Part shown: positions 36,539 through 46,113 of the stretch, in pieces | Numbering within the stretch: position 1 is the first letter of the stretch | Layout of the letters: each line of letters opens with the position of its first letter | Assembly: GCA_033344895.1 (NCBI GenBank) | Contig: JAWPMN010000001.1 | Coordinates: 3,046,001-3,110,000, forward strand | From: Alphaproteobacteria bacterium | GTDB taxonomy: Bacteria > Pseudomonadota > Alphaproteobacteria > UBA8366 > Aestuariispiraceae | Direction: 5' to 3' | DNA length: 64,000 nt | The notes under the pieces: generated by a model | Seen by the model: only the letters and a program-made list of their open reading frames with translations | Told to the model about the DNA's origin: nothing | The model's database searches: none | Translations under genes and position numbers: made by a program

Positions 36539-36949
36539 ATGAGCGACAAAGCAAGCTATTCGGGGCGCTGCCTGTGCGGGGCAATCCAGTATGAGGTTCG
36601 CGGCCCCATGGACGATGTGCATATGTGTCACTGTGGGCAATGCCGTCGTCAAAGCGGCCACTTCACCGCCGCCACCGGTGCGGCGCGACGCGACTTCACT
36701 CTCAACGACCCCTCCGGCGCGCTGGTCTGGTTCGACTCCTCGGACTTTGCGAAGCGGGGGTTCTGCGGGCGCTGCGGGTCGAATCTGTTCTGGGACGATG
36801 GCGGTGCCGCGATCAGCATCAACGCCGGCAGTCTGGATTCGCCGACCGGCCTGCGCACCGATTGTCACATCTTTGTCGCGGACAAGGGCGATTACTATGA
36901 GATCGCTGACGGGCTGCCGCAGTTCCGTCGCTCGGCGGAGGAAGGCTGA
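36539..36949 (+). CDS. GFA/CENP-V-family zinc protein
   Basis: A 136-aa Mss4-like fold protein of the glutathione-dependent formaldehyde-activating (GFA) family. CLCGAIQYEV, CHCGQCRR and GFCGRCGSNLFW supply the seven zinc-binding cysteines of the family. Members are small zinc enzymes or scaffolds, and the formaldehyde role is not general. It is 3 bp upstream of a GNAT gene on the same strand. Length normal. Confidence 0.88.
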   Translation: MSDKASYSGRCLCGAIQYEVRGPMDDVHMCHCGQCRRQSGHFTAATGAARRDFTLNDPSGALVWFDSSDFAKRGFCGRCGSNLFWDDGGAAISINAGSLDSPTGLRTDCHIFVADKGDYYEIADGLPQFRRSAEEG

Positions 36950-36952
36950 CAC

Positions 36953-37435
36953 GTGGCCGGGGACCGGGGCGGATTGGCGGCTTTCGACCTGATACGAGCA
37001 ATGCCGGAAGACGCAGAGGCCGTTTCGGACCTTTACCTGACGTCACGTGCGGCCATGATGCCTGACTTGCGCCCGGTCCATGACGATACCGCGACCCGAC
37101 GCTGGATTGCGTGCTGCATGATACCGGATCTTGAGGTCTGGTTGGCGCGCGAAGCGGAGAGCCGTTCGATTCTCGGAATTCTGGCGTTGGATGGTGATTT
37201 CATCGACCAACTCTACGTGCACCCTGACCGTTTTCGGCAAGGCATTGGCCGCGGCCTCATCGAACATGCGAAACGGTGTCGCCCGGAGGGCCTGTCGCTG
37301 TATTGCTTCAGCCGGAACAGTTCCGCCCTCCGTTTCTATGTGGCCATGGCGTTCGAGCTGGTGCTCGAAAGGGATGGTCGTTTCAATGAGGAAGGGGAAC
37401 CGGATTGCCTCTACCGCTGGCGTCGCAGCCCGTAG
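36953..37435 (+). CDS. GNAT-family acetyltransferase
   Basis: A 160-aa protein of the GNAT fold. FDLIRAMPEDAEAVSDLYL begins strand 1/helix 1; the acetyl-CoA loop is YVHPDRFRQGIGRGLIEHA (V-x-P-x-x-x-x-x-G-x-G), and FYVAMAFELVLERDG is the C-terminal segment. Substrate unknown. I kept the GTG start at 36953, three bases after the GFA stop, because the fold begins right afterwards. Probably co-transcribed with the GFA gene. Confidence 0.85.
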   Translation: MAGDRGGLAAFDLIRAMPEDAEAVSDLYLTSRAAMMPDLRPVHDDTATRRWIACCMIPDLEVWLAREAESRSILGILALDGDFIDQLYVHPDRFRQGIGRGLIEHAKRCRPEGLSLYCFSRNSSALRFYVAMAFELVLERDGRFNEEGEPDCLYRWRRSP

Positions 37436-37442
37436 TGCAATG

Positions 37443-37745
37443 TCAGGCGCGCCGGCGTGAGGACAGACGCTCCTCATCGAGGCCGTATCGGTAGATCTCA
37501 CGCTGCGTAGGAGGGGCATTTTCAAGGTCGCCGTCGCGACCTGCTGCGACAGTCATGGTGTCGGCGAGCGACCTGGACTGATCGCCGACCTGTCCGACCA
37601 GACGCCCTAGGCGGCCCATCTTTCGGTCAAATGCGACCATGCGTGCCCGCAAGGCCCGCATCTCGTGATCCAGGTCAGAAATCGTGCCGTTGAACTCTTC
37701 CTGCGTCTCACGCATGCGTTCGATCGCATCGGTCAGTGTCTTCAT
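37443..37745 (-). CDS. Small coiled-coil protein
   Basis: A 100-aa protein beginning MKTLTDAIERMRETQEEFNG. It is dominated by a heptad-like coiled coil (residues ~3-70, LDHEMRALRARMVAFDRKM) with a polar Arg-rich end. No signal peptide or membrane segment. I recognise no family; it resembles small structural or DNA-associated helical proteins only in general. The frame is open further upstream to 37874, but that part is Lys/His-rich and lies in AT-rich intergenic sequence, so I used the ATG at 37745, with low certainty. Confidence 0.5.
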   Translation of the reverse strand: MKTLTDAIERMRETQEEFNGTISDLDHEMRALRARMVAFDRKMGRLGRLVGQVGDQSRSLADTMTVAAGRDGDLENAPPTQREIYRYGLDEERLSSRRRA

Positions 37746-38015
37746 CAGGTGCGGCCAAGGCTTTCTGTCATTTTGCAGCATCACTGAAACAATGTGCTTG
37801 CTGTGATTATCTTGCTGGCAACCTTCGAATGCCAAAATTATTAAGTGTTTCGGGCGGTACTTCGATAGTACCAAACGAAATATGTTCAGATATCGAACGA
37901 AATTCCCTTTAGTGTTGTTAAAAATTCAGCGTAAAAACCGTAAGAAAGTGAAGCTGTTCATTTCGGAACAACTTGCCTATAGCACCATGATCAACTTCCT
38001 CTCGTCGGAAACCCC
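37746..38015. promoter_or_regulatory. AT-rich divergent promoter region with palindrome
   Basis: 270 bp of AT-rich DNA between the coiled-coil gene and LysE. GGTACT (37856-37861) and AGTACC (37867-37872) form an inverted repeat with a 5-bp spacer, a possible operator. Nothing else clear was seen. Confidence 0.4.
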
Positions 38016-38642
38016 ATGTCAGATTTCCTGTTGCTTGTCGGTCCGCTGGTCTTTTTCGCATTCAATGTGCTGACCCCAGGGCCGAATGTGCTGAATACGA
38101 TCGGGACCGCCCTGGGATCGGGCAGGGCGGCGGCCTATGGCTGCGCGGCGGCCTGTGCCGTCGGGGTGTTGGGCTGGGCTGCGGCGGCACTGCTGGGGGC
38201 GGGCGCCCTCTTTGCCGCTGTTCCGGAACTGCGGGACGGACTGACCGCTTTCGGAGCGCTGGTGCTGTTTTACTTCGCCTATCGCTATCTGCGGCGCGCG
38301 TTCGGCCGTGCCGATGCGGTGCAGCGGATCAGCGGGGTGAGCCCCCGGGTTGCCTTCACCCAGGCCTTTCTGGTCCTGGCAACCAATCCGAAGGCCCTGA
38401 CAACCTGGATCGCGCTGCTGTCGATCTTTCCCGCGATTTCGGTCTCCTGGGTCAATATGGTGGCTTTCGGGCTGGGCTGCGCCGCGGTCGCCGGTGGCGG
38501 GCATGCCGTCTACGCCACTGTGTTCTCCACCAGCCATGCCGCGCGGCTCTATGCGAAGGCGGCGCGGCCGGTCAACGGATTGGTCGGCGCGGGTTTCACC
38601 CTCTATGCGTTGAAGCTGCTGGCCGGGGTGTTTCCTGCCTGA
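38016..38642 (+). CDS. LysE/RhtB-family amino acid exporter
   Basis: A 208-aa protein with six predicted TM helices. FFAFNVLTPGPNVLNTIGTA is the family N-terminal signature (PGPN box, residues ~22-25), and VLATNPKALTTWIALLSIFP contains the NPK motif of helix 4. LysE-type exporters remove amino acids or homoserine lactones. A second, related family member lies at 49458-50093. Start is the ATG at 38016. Regulator not visible nearby. Confidence 0.87.
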   Translation: MSDFLLLVGPLVFFAFNVLTPGPNVLNTIGTALGSGRAAAYGCAAACAVGVLGWAAAALLGAGALFAAVPELRDGLTAFGALVLFYFAYRYLRRAFGRADAVQRISGVSPRVAFTQAFLVLATNPKALTTWIALLSIFPAISVSWVNMVAFGLGCAAVAGGGHAVYATVFSTSHAARLYAKAARPVNGLVGAGFTLYALKLLAGVFPA

Positions 38643-38712
38643 ACCTGCTGACAATCCGTGTCAGCAGCCGGATGATAGTCTGGCCCTACCGAACGCGAAG
38701 AAGAGGTGCGCC

Positions 38713-39168
38713 ATGTCCCTGTCCGACTACTCATCCCCCTCCGGCACGCTGGAGCCGGTTTGGACACTGGAAATCCAGACCCTTGCCGAGGATGTCGACC
38801 GGATCCTTGACGCCGTGATCAAGGTGCATCCGCTCGCTTACGGACGCTATCGCCGCAATGCCAGTGTCAGTGCGGTGGGCTATGAGACATCGCAGCCGAT
38901 GGCCGGGTCCACGACGGATACCCATGTCGGTGGTTTCACGCCGGGGGATACGGAGGCCTATCCGATGGTCGAACTGAAGATTTCGATAGAGCGTGACCAG
39001 TCGGCCCTGGAGAAGGTGATGGCGGCAATCCTGGAAGTTCATCATTACGAGCAGCCGGTGATTTTCGTCCGGGAGGCCTGGGCGAGCCGGGCTGCCTATG
39101 ATCCGAATCGCGACAACCCCCATCGCTGGTGGAATGACGGCCGTGGCCTGCCGGAGAGGATTCGATGA
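38713..39168 (+). CDS. CutA/NIF3-like-fold small protein
   Basis: A 151-aa soluble protein. KVMAAILEVHHYEQPVIFVR resembles the C-terminal 'HPYE-P-I' signature of CutA and NIF3-associated domains (ligand or metal-binding trimers), preceded by a ferredoxin-like strand pair. The rest is unassigned, and the N-terminal half carries no clear motif. Function unknown; a trimeric signalling-fold protein is a structural guess. It sits 70 bp downstream of LysE on the same strand with an AAGAGG-type Shine-Dalgarno. Confidence 0.5.
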   Translation: MSLSDYSSPSGTLEPVWTLEIQTLAEDVDRILDAVIKVHPLAYGRYRRNASVSAVGYETSQPMAGSTTDTHVGGFTPGDTEAYPMVELKISIERDQSALEKVMAAILEVHHYEQPVIFVREAWASRAAYDPNRDNPHRWWNDGRGLPERIR

Positions 39169-39174
39169 ATTCGC

Positions 39175-39513
39175 TCAGCCGAACCGGTCGAAGTCGCCCT
39201 TCGCTTTCGCCTCTTCTATCTTTCGCAGTGTCTCGGCGTCATCCCGGTCCCGGCGGTCCATTGAGTTCGCAATCCGCTCCCGGCCAGCATGGCCGCCTAT
39301 CCACCAGATGAAGAAATAGCCTGATGCCGCAGCCACGATGATCGTCAGCAGGAACTTTACGAAGAACGGCAACCAGGTCACATCGAAGACAGAGAAGAAT
39401 ATCCAGCCGCCGATGCAAATCGCGAGAAAGGCCATACCGGCCTCACGCCAACCGCTGGAATGTTCCGGGTGGTTGATATCCCGCATTGCCGCTTCATCGT
39501 CGAGCCGGTTCAT
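39175..39513 (-). CDS. Small two-TM membrane protein, unknown function
   Basis: A 112-aa protein with a short polar N-terminus (MNRLDDEAAMRDINHPEHSS), two hydrophobic helices (about residues 26-45 and 50-72) and a strongly charged cytoplasmic tail (NSMDRRDRDDAETLRKIEEA). No family recognised. It is convergent with the CutA-like gene (6 bp apart) and is followed, in its own direction, by nothing. Confidence 0.6.
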   Translation of the reverse strand: MNRLDDEAAMRDINHPEHSSGWREAGMAFLAICIGGWIFFSVFDVTWLPFFVKFLLTIIVAAASGYFFIWWIGGHAGRERIANSMDRRDRDDAETLRKIEEAKAKGDFDRFG

Positions 39514-39579
39514 CCTTGCCTCTATCTGCGTGCCGATCGAAGAATAGCACAGGAAGCACAGTTCAGGTTTCTGAGCGGA

Positions 39580-40449
39580 TTACAGTGTGTTTTTCAGCCG
39601 TGCGATGTGATCCGCGCCGATGCCGCAGCAGCCGCCGATGATTCCGGCGCCTGCCGCTTTCCAGGAACGGGCGAAATCGGCATAGAGCTCGGGGGTAAGG
39701 TCGCGCCGGACTTCGCTGACGCCTTCATTCGCGGCAGTATCGTCCGTCTTCGTCGCGAAGGCGTTGGCGTAGACGCCGATCAATCTACCGGCGGCCTTGT
39801 GGGCCGCCTGCGCGACCGCCTGTTCCATCACTTCCGGCTGGGAACAGTTGAACAGCACGGCTTCGACAGATGCCGCCTTCGGGTGGGGCAGTATGTGCCC
39901 CAACCAGTCGCCGATACTTTCGCCGGACCGCAGGACCGGCTCCCTGTCGTCGAGTGTGCAGGAAATCCAAACCGGCTTGTCATGGGGCGCGCAGAGTTCC
40001 AGGGCGACAAGGCTTTCAGAGATGCTGGAGATCGTTTCCGCCAGGAACAGGTCGGCGAAAGGGGCCTGCGGGTCGATGATTTCGGGCCATAGCTGTCGCG
40101 CGCCGGCCGGGTCGAACTTTTCGGGCTCGTAGGACCCGAAAAGCGGCGGAACGGATGCCGCGACCCGGACCGGGCGGCCTGCGGCATCCGCTGCATCCCG
40201 GGCCAGTTTTCCGGCGAGCTCCGCCAGGCCGCGCCCGTCCTTGCGGAAGCGGGCATCGCCCAGATGGAACGGCACGACGGCATAGGCATTGGTGGTGATG
40301 ACGTCCGCGCCGGCTGCGGCAAACCGGTCATGGACCCGACGCACAAAGTCCGGCGCCTCGATCAGCGACAATGCGGACCATTCCGGCTGGCGGAACGGGG
40401 CGCCCATGTCGATGAGTTCGCGGCTGATACCGCCGTCAAGAACGATCAT
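39580..40449 (-). CDS. Homocysteine S-methyltransferase family protein
   Basis: The 289-aa barrel begins MIVLDGGISRELIDMGAP. Zinc ligands are the Cys of LFNCSQPE and the Cys pair in IIGGCCGIGADHI, the standard three-cysteine site. Members transfer methyl from S-methylmethionine, betaine or AdoMet to homocysteine (MmuM, BhmT); the donor cannot be told here. I used the ATG at 40449 because the family starts '(M)-x-x-LDGG'; an ATG at 40467 is an alternative. It follows the gcvP terminator, so it probably has its own promoter. Confidence 0.87.
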   Translation of the reverse strand: MIVLDGGISRELIDMGAPFRQPEWSALSLIEAPDFVRRVHDRFAAAGADVITTNAYAVVPFHLGDARFRKDGRGLAELAGKLARDAADAAGRPVRVAASVPPLFGSYEPEKFDPAGARQLWPEIIDPQAPFADLFLAETISSISESLVALELCAPHDKPVWISCTLDDREPVLRSGESIGDWLGHILPHPKAASVEAVLFNCSQPEVMEQAVAQAAHKAAGRLIGVYANAFATKTDDTAANEGVSEVRRDLTPELYADFARSWKAAGAGIIGGCCGIGADHIARLKNTL

Positions 40450-40531
40450 TCCCGTATTCCAAATCATCCGGACCCTGTTGCCGATTTCCTGCGAGAGCAA
40501 GGACCTTCACGGGGCCGGAGACTTCCAGAAA

Positions 40532-40569
40532 CAACGTCGTGCTCCTGCTTCCGCAAGAGCACGACGTTG
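40532..40569 (-). terminator. Terminator hairpin downstream of gcvP
   Basis: CAACGTCGTGCTC (40532-40544) and GAGCACGACGTTG (40557-40569) form a perfect 13-bp stem with a 12-nt loop. On the minus strand it lies 13 bp after the gcvP stop and is followed by TTTCTGG, a weak T-tract. Probable end of the gcvTHP operon. Confidence 0.7.
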
Positions 40570-40582
40570 CCATCAAGGCGCC

Positions 40583-43519
40583 TTATTCCGCCGCCTCCGC
40601 ATAGGCGTCCATCGGCGGACAGGTGCAGACCAGATTGCGGTCGCCGGCGACATTGTCGACGCGGGCGACGGGCGGCCAGTACTTGTCGTCGCGGGTGGAA
40701 GGCAGCGGGAAGAACGCGGCTTCCTTGGTGTAGGGCTTCGGCCAGGGCGTTTCCATCAGCAGATGATGGGTATGCGGTGCATTGACCAGGACGTTGTTTT
40801 CTCTGTCGGCCTTGCCTTCCTCGACTTCCCGGATTTCCTCGCGGATGCGGATCATTGCATCGCAGAACCGGTCCAGTTCCCGTTTTGCCTCGCTCTCCGT
40901 TGGTTCGATCATCATCGTTTCCGGCACCGGCCAGGACATCGTCGGGGCATGGAACCCGAAATCGACCAGACGCTTGGCAATGTCCTCGACCGACACGCCG
41001 CAGGTTTCCTTGAAGGCGCGGCAGTCGACGATGCATTCATGGGCGACCGTGCCGTTCCGCCCCGTATAGAGGATCGGGTAGTGATCCTTCAGACGGTGGG
41101 CGATGTAGTTCGCGTTCAGGATCGCGACCTCGGTGGCCTGACGCAGGCCCTGCGGTCCCATCATCCGGATATAGGCCCAGACGATCGGCAGGATGCTCGC
41201 CGACCCCCATGGTGCGGCCGAAACCGGCCCGACCGGCCCGACATGGCCCTTGTCCTCATGGGCGTAGGGGTTCAGCCCATCGACCATCGGGTGTTCCGAC
41301 AGGAAGGGCGCCAGGTGACGGCGGACGCCGATCGGGCCCATGCCCGGACCGCCGCCGCCATGCGGGATGCAGAAGGTCTTGTGCAGGTTCAGGTGGCTGA
41401 CATCGGCGCCGAACTTGCCCGGTTTGCAGATGCCGACCATGGCGTTCAGGTTCGCGCCATCGACATAGACCTGCCCACCGTGCTCATGCACCAGGGCACA
41501 GATATCCTCTACCGTTTCCTCGAACACGCCGTGTGTCGACGGGTAGGTGATCATGATCGCGGCGAGGTTGTCGGTATGCTTCTCCGCCTTTTCCTTCAGG
41601 TCGGCCATGTCGATGTTGCCGGCCTCGTCGCATTTCACGACCACGACCTTCATGCCGGCCATGATCGCGCTGGCCGGGTTGGTGCCATGGGCGGAGGACG
41701 GGATCAGGCAGATGTCGCGCTGCGTGTCGCCACGGCTTTCGTGGTAGCGGCGGATCGTCAGCAGTCCGGCATACTCGCCCTGACTGCCGGCATTCGGCAT
41801 CAGCGAAATCGCGTCGTAGCCCGTGATCTCGCACAGCCAGGTTTCCAGATCCTCGAACATCTGCTGGTAGCCCTGGGCCTGATCCAGCGGTGCGAAGGGA
41901 TGCAGATGGGCGAAGTTGCGCCAGGTGACGGGAATCATTTCCGTCGTGGCGTTCAGCTTCATGGTGCAGGACCCGAGCGGGATCATCGACCGGTCCAGCG
42001 CGATATCCTTGGCACAGAGCCAGCGGATGTAGCGCAGCATCTCGGTCTCGCCGTGATACAGATTGAAGATCGGGTGAGTGAGGTACTCGTCCGGCGTCCG
42101 GCGCAGGATATGCGGGATCACGTCGTCCGCAACCTCCCGATCCAGGGCGCCGATGGACAGCGGCTCGTCCTTGTTGCTGGAAAAGACCGCCAGGAGCCTG
42201 TCCAGGTCCTGCCGTTTGGTCGCCTCGTCCAGGGAGATCCCCAGCGTATCGCTGTCGACCAGGCGCAGGTTGATACCCGCAGCCTTGGCTTTAGCCAGAA
42301 GACGCGGCGCCTGACCGGGCTGGCGGACCTGAATCGTGTCGAAGAACTTCGAATGGACGATTTCGTAGCCCCGGCGGCGCAGCGCCTCGGCAACGATCTG
42401 GGCCTTGCGATGGATGCGGCGCGCAATGCGGTACAGCCCGTGCGGACCGTGATAGACCGCATAGAATCCGGCGATTACCGCCAGAAGGACCTGCGCCGTG
42501 CAGATGTTGCTGGTCGCCTTCTCGCGGCGGATATGCTGTTCGCGGGTTTGCAGCGCCATGCGCAGCGCCTTGCGGCCCTCGGCATCGACGGACACGCCGA
42601 TAATACGGCCCGGGGTGTTGCGCTTGTGGGCCTCGCGGGTTGCGAAGAAGGCAGCGTGCGGCCCGCCATAGCCCATTGGAACGCCGAAGCGCTGGGCCGA
42701 GCCTACGACGACATCGGCGCCGTATTCCCCCGGCGGCTTCAGCATGACCAGGGCCATGAGATCGCTGGCGACAATGGCCAGTCCACCCTTTTCCTGGACC
42801 TTGCGGATCGGTTCGGAGATGTCACGAATCCGGCCTGACGATCCGGGATACTGGATCAGCGCGCCGAACACGTCGGCCTCGTCCAGGTCGGTATCGGAAT
42901 CACCCTCGATCACCTCGATGCCCAGGGACCAGGCGCGGGTGCGGATCACCGCCAGTGTCTGCGGATGGACATCGTTATCGACGAAGAAGGCGTCGGATTT
43001 GGATTTGGAAACGCGATGTGCCATGGCCATGGCCTCCGCCGCCGCCGTCCCCTCGTCCAGCAGCGAGGCATTGGCCAGTTCCATGCCGGTCAGATCGATC
43101 ACCATCTGCTGATAGTTCAGCAGCGCTTCCAGGCGACCCTGGCTGACTTCCGGCTGATACGGCGTATAGGCGGTGTACCAGCCCGGATTTTCCAGCACGT
43201 TTCGTAGAATGACCGGAGGCGTGATCGTGCCGTAATATCCCATGCCGATCATGGTCGTGCAGACCTTGTTCTTGTCGGCGATGGCGCGCAGGGCGGAGAG
43301 CGTCTTGCGCTCGCTGATGGACGGCGGAATGTCCAGCGGATCGTCGATGCGAATTGACGGCGGCACGGCCGTTTCGATCAGTTCATTCAGGGACTTGTAG
43401 CCGAGTTCGCCCAGCATCTCCTTGATCTGCGGCTTCCCGGGCCCGATGTGGCGGCGGATGAAGTCGTGATGCACTTCCAGATCGTCGAGGGTCAGACGAT
43501 CGTCATTGTCATGGGCCAT
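40583..43519 (-). CDS. gcvP: Glycine dehydrogenase (decarboxylating), P-protein
   Basis: The 978-aa P-protein decarboxylates glycine and passes the aminomethyl group to lipoyl-GcvH. It is full length (fused N- and C-halves), with the PLP lysine in [20 protein letters not shown] around residue 710. Other hallmarks are FIRRHIGPG near the N-terminus, [30 protein letters not shown] and VDGANLNA. It is third in the gcvT-gcvH-gcvP operon, 114 bp after gcvH, with a GC-rich hairpin between. The whole operon is controlled by the glycine riboswitch ahead of gcvT. Confidence 0.97.
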   Translation of the reverse strand: MAHDNDDRLTLDDLEVHHDFIRRHIGPGKPQIKEMLGELGYKSLNELIETAVPPSIRIDDPLDIPPSISERKTLSALRAIADKNKVCTTMIGMGYYGTITPPVILRNVLENPGWYTAYTPYQPEVSQGRLEALLNYQQMVIDLTGMELANASLLDEGTAAAEAMAMAHRVSKSKSDAFFVDNDVHPQTLAVIRTRAWSLGIEVIEGDSDTDLDEADVFGALIQYPGSSGRIRDISEPIRKVQEKGGLAIVASDLMALVMLKPPGEYGADVVVGSAQRFGVPMGYGGPHAAFFATREAHKRNTPGRIIGVSVDAEGRKALRMALQTREQHIRREKATSNICTAQVLLAVIAGFYAVYHGPHGLYRIARRIHRKAQIVAEALRRRGYEIVHSKFFDTIQVRQPGQAPRLLAKAKAAGINLRLVDSDTLGISLDEATKRQDLDRLLAVFSSNKDEPLSIGALDREVADDVIPHILRRTPDEYLTHPIFNLYHGETEMLRYIRWLCAKDIALDRSMIPLGSCTMKLNATTEMIPVTWRNFAHLHPFAPLDQAQGYQQMFEDLETWLCEITGYDAISLMPNAGSQGEYAGLLTIRRYHESRGDTQRDICLIPSSAHGTNPASAIMAGMKVVVVKCDEAGNIDMADLKEKAEKHTDNLAAIMITYPSTHGVFEETVEDICALVHEHGGQVYVDGANLNAMVGICKPGKFGADVSHLNLHKTFCIPHGGGGPGMGPIGVRRHLAPFLSEHPMVDGLNPYAHEDKGHVGPVGPVSAAPWGSASILPIVWAYIRMMGPQGLRQATEVAILNANYIAHRLKDHYPILYTGRNGTVAHECIVDCRAFKETCGVSVEDIAKRLVDFGFHAPTMSWPVPETMMIEPTESEAKRELDRFCDAMIRIREEIREVEEGKADRENNVLVNAPHTHHLLMETPWPKPYTKEAAFFPLPSTRDDKYWPPVARVDNVAGDRNLVCTCPPMDAYAEAAE

Positions 43520-43549
43520 GGTGCTGTTTCCTCTGCTACGCTGTCCTGT

Positions 43550-43573
43550 CCGCGAGGGCGCATGCCCTCGCGG
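43550..43573. other. Perfect GC-rich hairpin between gcvH and gcvP
   Basis: CCGCGAGGGC and GCCCTCGCGG are exact 10-bp arms around loop GCAT. No T-run follows. In an operon this may be an RNA processing or stabilising element that sets gcvP level relative to gcvTH, or a REP-type unit. Confidence 0.6.
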
Positions 43574-43633
43574 TCCCGCATCGTGCGTTTTCCGGCGTTA
43601 CCCCCTGAACTACGGGGAAACGCGCCGGGGCGA

Positions 43634-44005
43634 TCAGTCCTCGATAAATTCCTTGTAGTCGGACTCGCTCATCAGATCGTCCAACTCGCTCTTGTCGGCG
43701 ATGGTCATCTTGAAGAACCAGCCATCCCCTTCAGCGTCCTCGTTCACCGTACCCGGATTGTCGCTCAGGGCTTCGTTGACCTCGGTGATCTCGCCGCCAA
43801 TCGGGGCGTAGACCTCACTGGCGGCCTTCACGGATTCGACAACGCCTGCTTCGTCGTCCTTGTTCAAGGTTGCGCCGACTTCGGGCAGTTCGACGAAAAC
43901 GATATCGCCCAGTTGCTCCTGCGCGTGGTTGGTAATGCCGACGGTCGCGGTATCGCCGTCGATTTCCACCCATTCATGCTCTTCGGAATACTTACGTTCG
44001 GCCAT
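43634..44005 (-). CDS. gcvH: Glycine cleavage system H-protein
   Basis: A 123-aa lipoyl carrier. The lipoylated Lys60 lies in [16 protein letters not shown], and [29 protein letters not shown] and [15 protein letters not shown] are the standard family segments. It shuttles the aminomethyl group from P- to T-protein. It starts 41 bp after gcvT and is co-transcribed with it. Confidence 0.97.
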   Translation of the reverse strand: MAERKYSEEHEWVEIDGDTATVGITNHAQEQLGDIVFVELPEVGATLNKDDEAGVVESVKAASEVYAPIGGEITEVNEALSDNPGTVNEDAEGDGWFFKMTIADKSELDDLMSESDYKEFIED

Positions 44006-44046
44006 GATCCCTCTTCTCCCTGATCTTTGGTCGATGGTGATGAACT

Positions 44047-45180
44047 CTAACCCCGATAGAAACCGGGGGGAACGAAAGGCAGTTTCGCGACCTTGGCCGG
44101 CATGGCCTTACCGCGAACCGACAGGAAGATCTCCGTGCCGGGTTTGGCCAGATCGGCCGGGACATAGCCCATCGCGACCGGACCGCCGACGGTCGGACCG
44201 AAGCCGCCGCTGGTAATCACACCGATGGCTTCGCCGTCGGCATTCTGAATTTCGGTGCCCTCGCGCGCCGGCGCCCGGCCTTCCGGCTGGATGCCCACGC
44301 GTTTGCGCGACACGCCGTCGGCAATCTGGGCCAGGACGATGGCGGCACCGGGGAAACCGCCCTCTGTGCGGCGCCGCTTTCCGATGGACCATGTCAGCCC
44401 GCCTTCAACGGGCGTCGTCGTGTCATCGATGTCATGACCATAAAGGCAGAGCCCTGCCTCCAGGCGCAGGGAATCGCGCGCCCCGAGGCCGATGGGGGCG
44501 ACGGCCTCCTCGGCCAGCAGCGCACGGGCCAGCGTCTCGGCATCGGAATCGGGCACGGAAATCTCGTAACCGTCCTCCCCGGTATAGCCGGATCGACTGA
44601 TCCACAGATCCGCACCTTTCCAGTCGATGCGGGTCTGGCTCATGAAGGGCATGGTTGCCAGTTCCGCGCCGAACAGTGCGGCCGCGACGTCCGCCGCTTT
44701 CGGACCCTGCAGGGCGATCAGCGCGCGATCTTCCAGGCGTTCAACGCGGACGCGGCCTTTCAGCGCATCGCCAATCAGGGTGAGGTCCTGATCCTTACAG
44801 GCGGCGTTGACCACCAGATACAGACGGTCTGTTCCGAAGGAGTCGACCGGGCGCGTCACCATCAGGTCGTCCAGAATGCCGCCCTTGTCGTTCAACAACT
44901 GGGAGTATCGCTGGCGGCCGGGCTCCAGGCCCTGAACATCGGCCGGAACCAGCGTCTCCAGCGCGATGGCCGGATCCGTGCCGTCCTCGGCAATCAGCCA
45001 TGCCTGACCCATATGCGATACATCAAACAGGCCCGCGGCCTCCCGCGTGTGGGTATGTTCCTTCAGAATGCCCGCCGGGTATTGCACCGGCATGTCATAT
45101 CCCGCGAAAGGCACCATCTTGCCGCCCAGTTCACGGTGCAGGGCGTTCAGCGGCGTTGTCTTGAGCGACTCTTCGGTCAT
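44047..45180 (-). CDS. gcvT: Aminomethyltransferase, T-protein
   Basis: The 377-aa T-protein releases ammonia and transfers the methylene group to tetrahydrofolate. [38 protein letters not shown] and [20 protein letters not shown] are family hallmarks; the Asp of GARDSLR is the folate-active residue. First gene of the operon; its mRNA 5' leader holds the tandem glycine riboswitch and terminator at 45204-45421. Length normal. Confidence 0.97.
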   Translation of the reverse strand: MTEESLKTTPLNALHRELGGKMVPFAGYDMPVQYPAGILKEHTHTREAAGLFDVSHMGQAWLIAEDGTDPAIALETLVPADVQGLEPGRQRYSQLLNDKGGILDDLMVTRPVDSFGTDRLYLVVNAACKDQDLTLIGDALKGRVRVERLEDRALIALQGPKAADVAAALFGAELATMPFMSQTRIDWKGADLWISRSGYTGEDGYEISVPDSDAETLARALLAEEAVAPIGLGARDSLRLEAGLCLYGHDIDDTTTPVEGGLTWSIGKRRRTEGGFPGAAIVLAQIADGVSRKRVGIQPEGRAPAREGTEIQNADGEAIGVITSGGFGPTVGGPVAMGYVPADLAKPGTEIFLSVRGKAMPAKVAKLPFVPPGFYRG

Positions 45181-45203
45181 TGCCGTCTCCCGATTTCACA
45201 AAC

Positions 45204-45240
45204 AAAAAAAGACGCGGCCGAATCGCTTCGACAACGCGCC
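45204..45240 (-). terminator. Expression-platform terminator of the glycine riboswitch
   Basis: Directly after the second aptamer, CGAAGCGATTCG plus outer GC-rich pairs (with G-U and mismatches) form a hairpin, followed by seven T (45210-45204) and then 24 bases to the gcvT ATG. This is the likely off-state terminator, released by glycine binding. Confidence 0.75.
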
Positions 45241-45421
45241 CCTCTGTCTCGGAACCTGAGAGAGTCGCCAACGCGCTACGGCGCGGGGCTTACCCCGTCG
45301 GTGGGAACGGTCACCCGTTCCACTTTCCAGATCGTCCTCCGCGCCGCGGTCCTGGTGCCTGAGAGTTTCCGGGGCGGTTGCTCCTTCGGCGGCCGTGCTA
45401 TGGGGCACAACACTCTCCCAC
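45225..45421 (-). ncRNA. Tandem glycine riboswitch (gcvT element)
   Basis: Reading the minus strand, GGGAGAG (45419-45413) opens the first aptamer. It continues with GCCGAAGGAGCAACCGCCCC and closes with CTCTCAGGCA near 45358. The second follows, with ACCGACGGGGTAAGCCCCG and CTCTCTCAGGTTCC. Paired glycine aptamers with these purine-rich and CTCTCAGG blocks are diagnostic. The gene order (riboswitch, then gcvT, gcvH and gcvP) is that of the known glycine-activated regulator. Exact paired-element ends are approximate. Confidence 0.93.
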
Positions 45422-45549
45422 AGGCGTCATCGGACTATGTCGCCTGCATGCTAGACGACGCCGCTTTTCTGTCAAGGTTACGCGATGGTTGCGGTGCCAG
45501 AAAAAACTTCGCCCTTTTCATTTCGAGGTCGATATGGAAAGTCGATGCC

Positions 45550-46113
45550 ATGTTGAGCCACATCGAAGACGCCGGGAATGATTACCCTTGGGCCAGGACC
45601 ATTGGACTGACCCAGGCCAGGGCGGTTATGGCGCTCTGGCAGGCCATGCCCATGCCGAAACCGCGCCGGAACCTGGACCCTCTGGCATTTGGCGGTCGGG
45701 TCCTGCCGCATCTCAATCTGTTGCGGCGGGTAGGGCAGGGGCATGCCGTTGAAGATGTTCGCTACGATCTGGTGGGCGGTGTGGTCGATGACGCCGTGCC
45801 GCGGCTGAGGCCGGGCGCGATGGCGCTGCATGGCGCCGGTCCGGACAACGACCGGATCGTGTTCTTCCGCTTCTATTCCGAATGCCTGACCAGACAGATG
45901 CCGGTCTTCTTCACCGGACAGTACCTGTCGGAGAGCAAGGTCCGCACGCATCTGCTTTGCTTATGCCTGCCGCTGGATCTGCGCGAAGGCGGGCCCGCCG
46001 AATCGATCCTGGTGGGCGCCTGGTTCCTTCCGGCGCAGGGTGCGTTTCAAAACGGTCCGGTTGGCAATTTCGAGGAGATTCCGCTGGAGACTCTTTGCCG
46101 CGGCAACGCCTAG
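45550..46113 (+). CDS. PAS_5-type single-domain protein, second copy
   Basis: Start chosen at ATG 45550 (GGAAAG 8 nt ahead), giving 187 aa; the long open frame upstream runs back through the riboswitch and gcvT and is rejected. ALWQAMPMPKPRRNLDPLAF is the PAS_5-like helix followed by the PLA/L motif; RIVFFRFYSECLTRQMP and FFTGQYLSE form the core strands; no output domain is attached. Family relation to 14085-14627 and 53735-54265 is by pattern, not identity. Stop codons of this and the next gene overlap on the palindrome CTAG. Function unknown. Confidence 0.65.
   Translation: MLSHIEDAGNDYPWARTIGLTQARAVMALWQAMPMPKPRRNLDPLAFGGRVLPHLNLLRRVGQGHAVEDVRYDLVGGVVDDAVPRLRPGAMALHGAGPDNDRIVFFRFYSECLTRQMPVFFTGQYLSESKVRTHLLCLCLPLDLREGGPAESILVGAWFLPAQGAFQNGPVGNFEEIPLETLCRGNA

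Noticed and set aside
40289-42838. Very long open frame (849 codons) opposite gcvP
   Set aside because: Lies entirely antisense to gcvP (and partly to the homocysteine methyltransferase). GC-rich third positions keep antisense frames open, and its protein shows no family features.
44434-45549. Upstream extension of the PAS_5-type gene at 45550
   Set aside because: The frame runs through gcvT and the riboswitch; the true start with a Shine-Dalgarno is at 45550.
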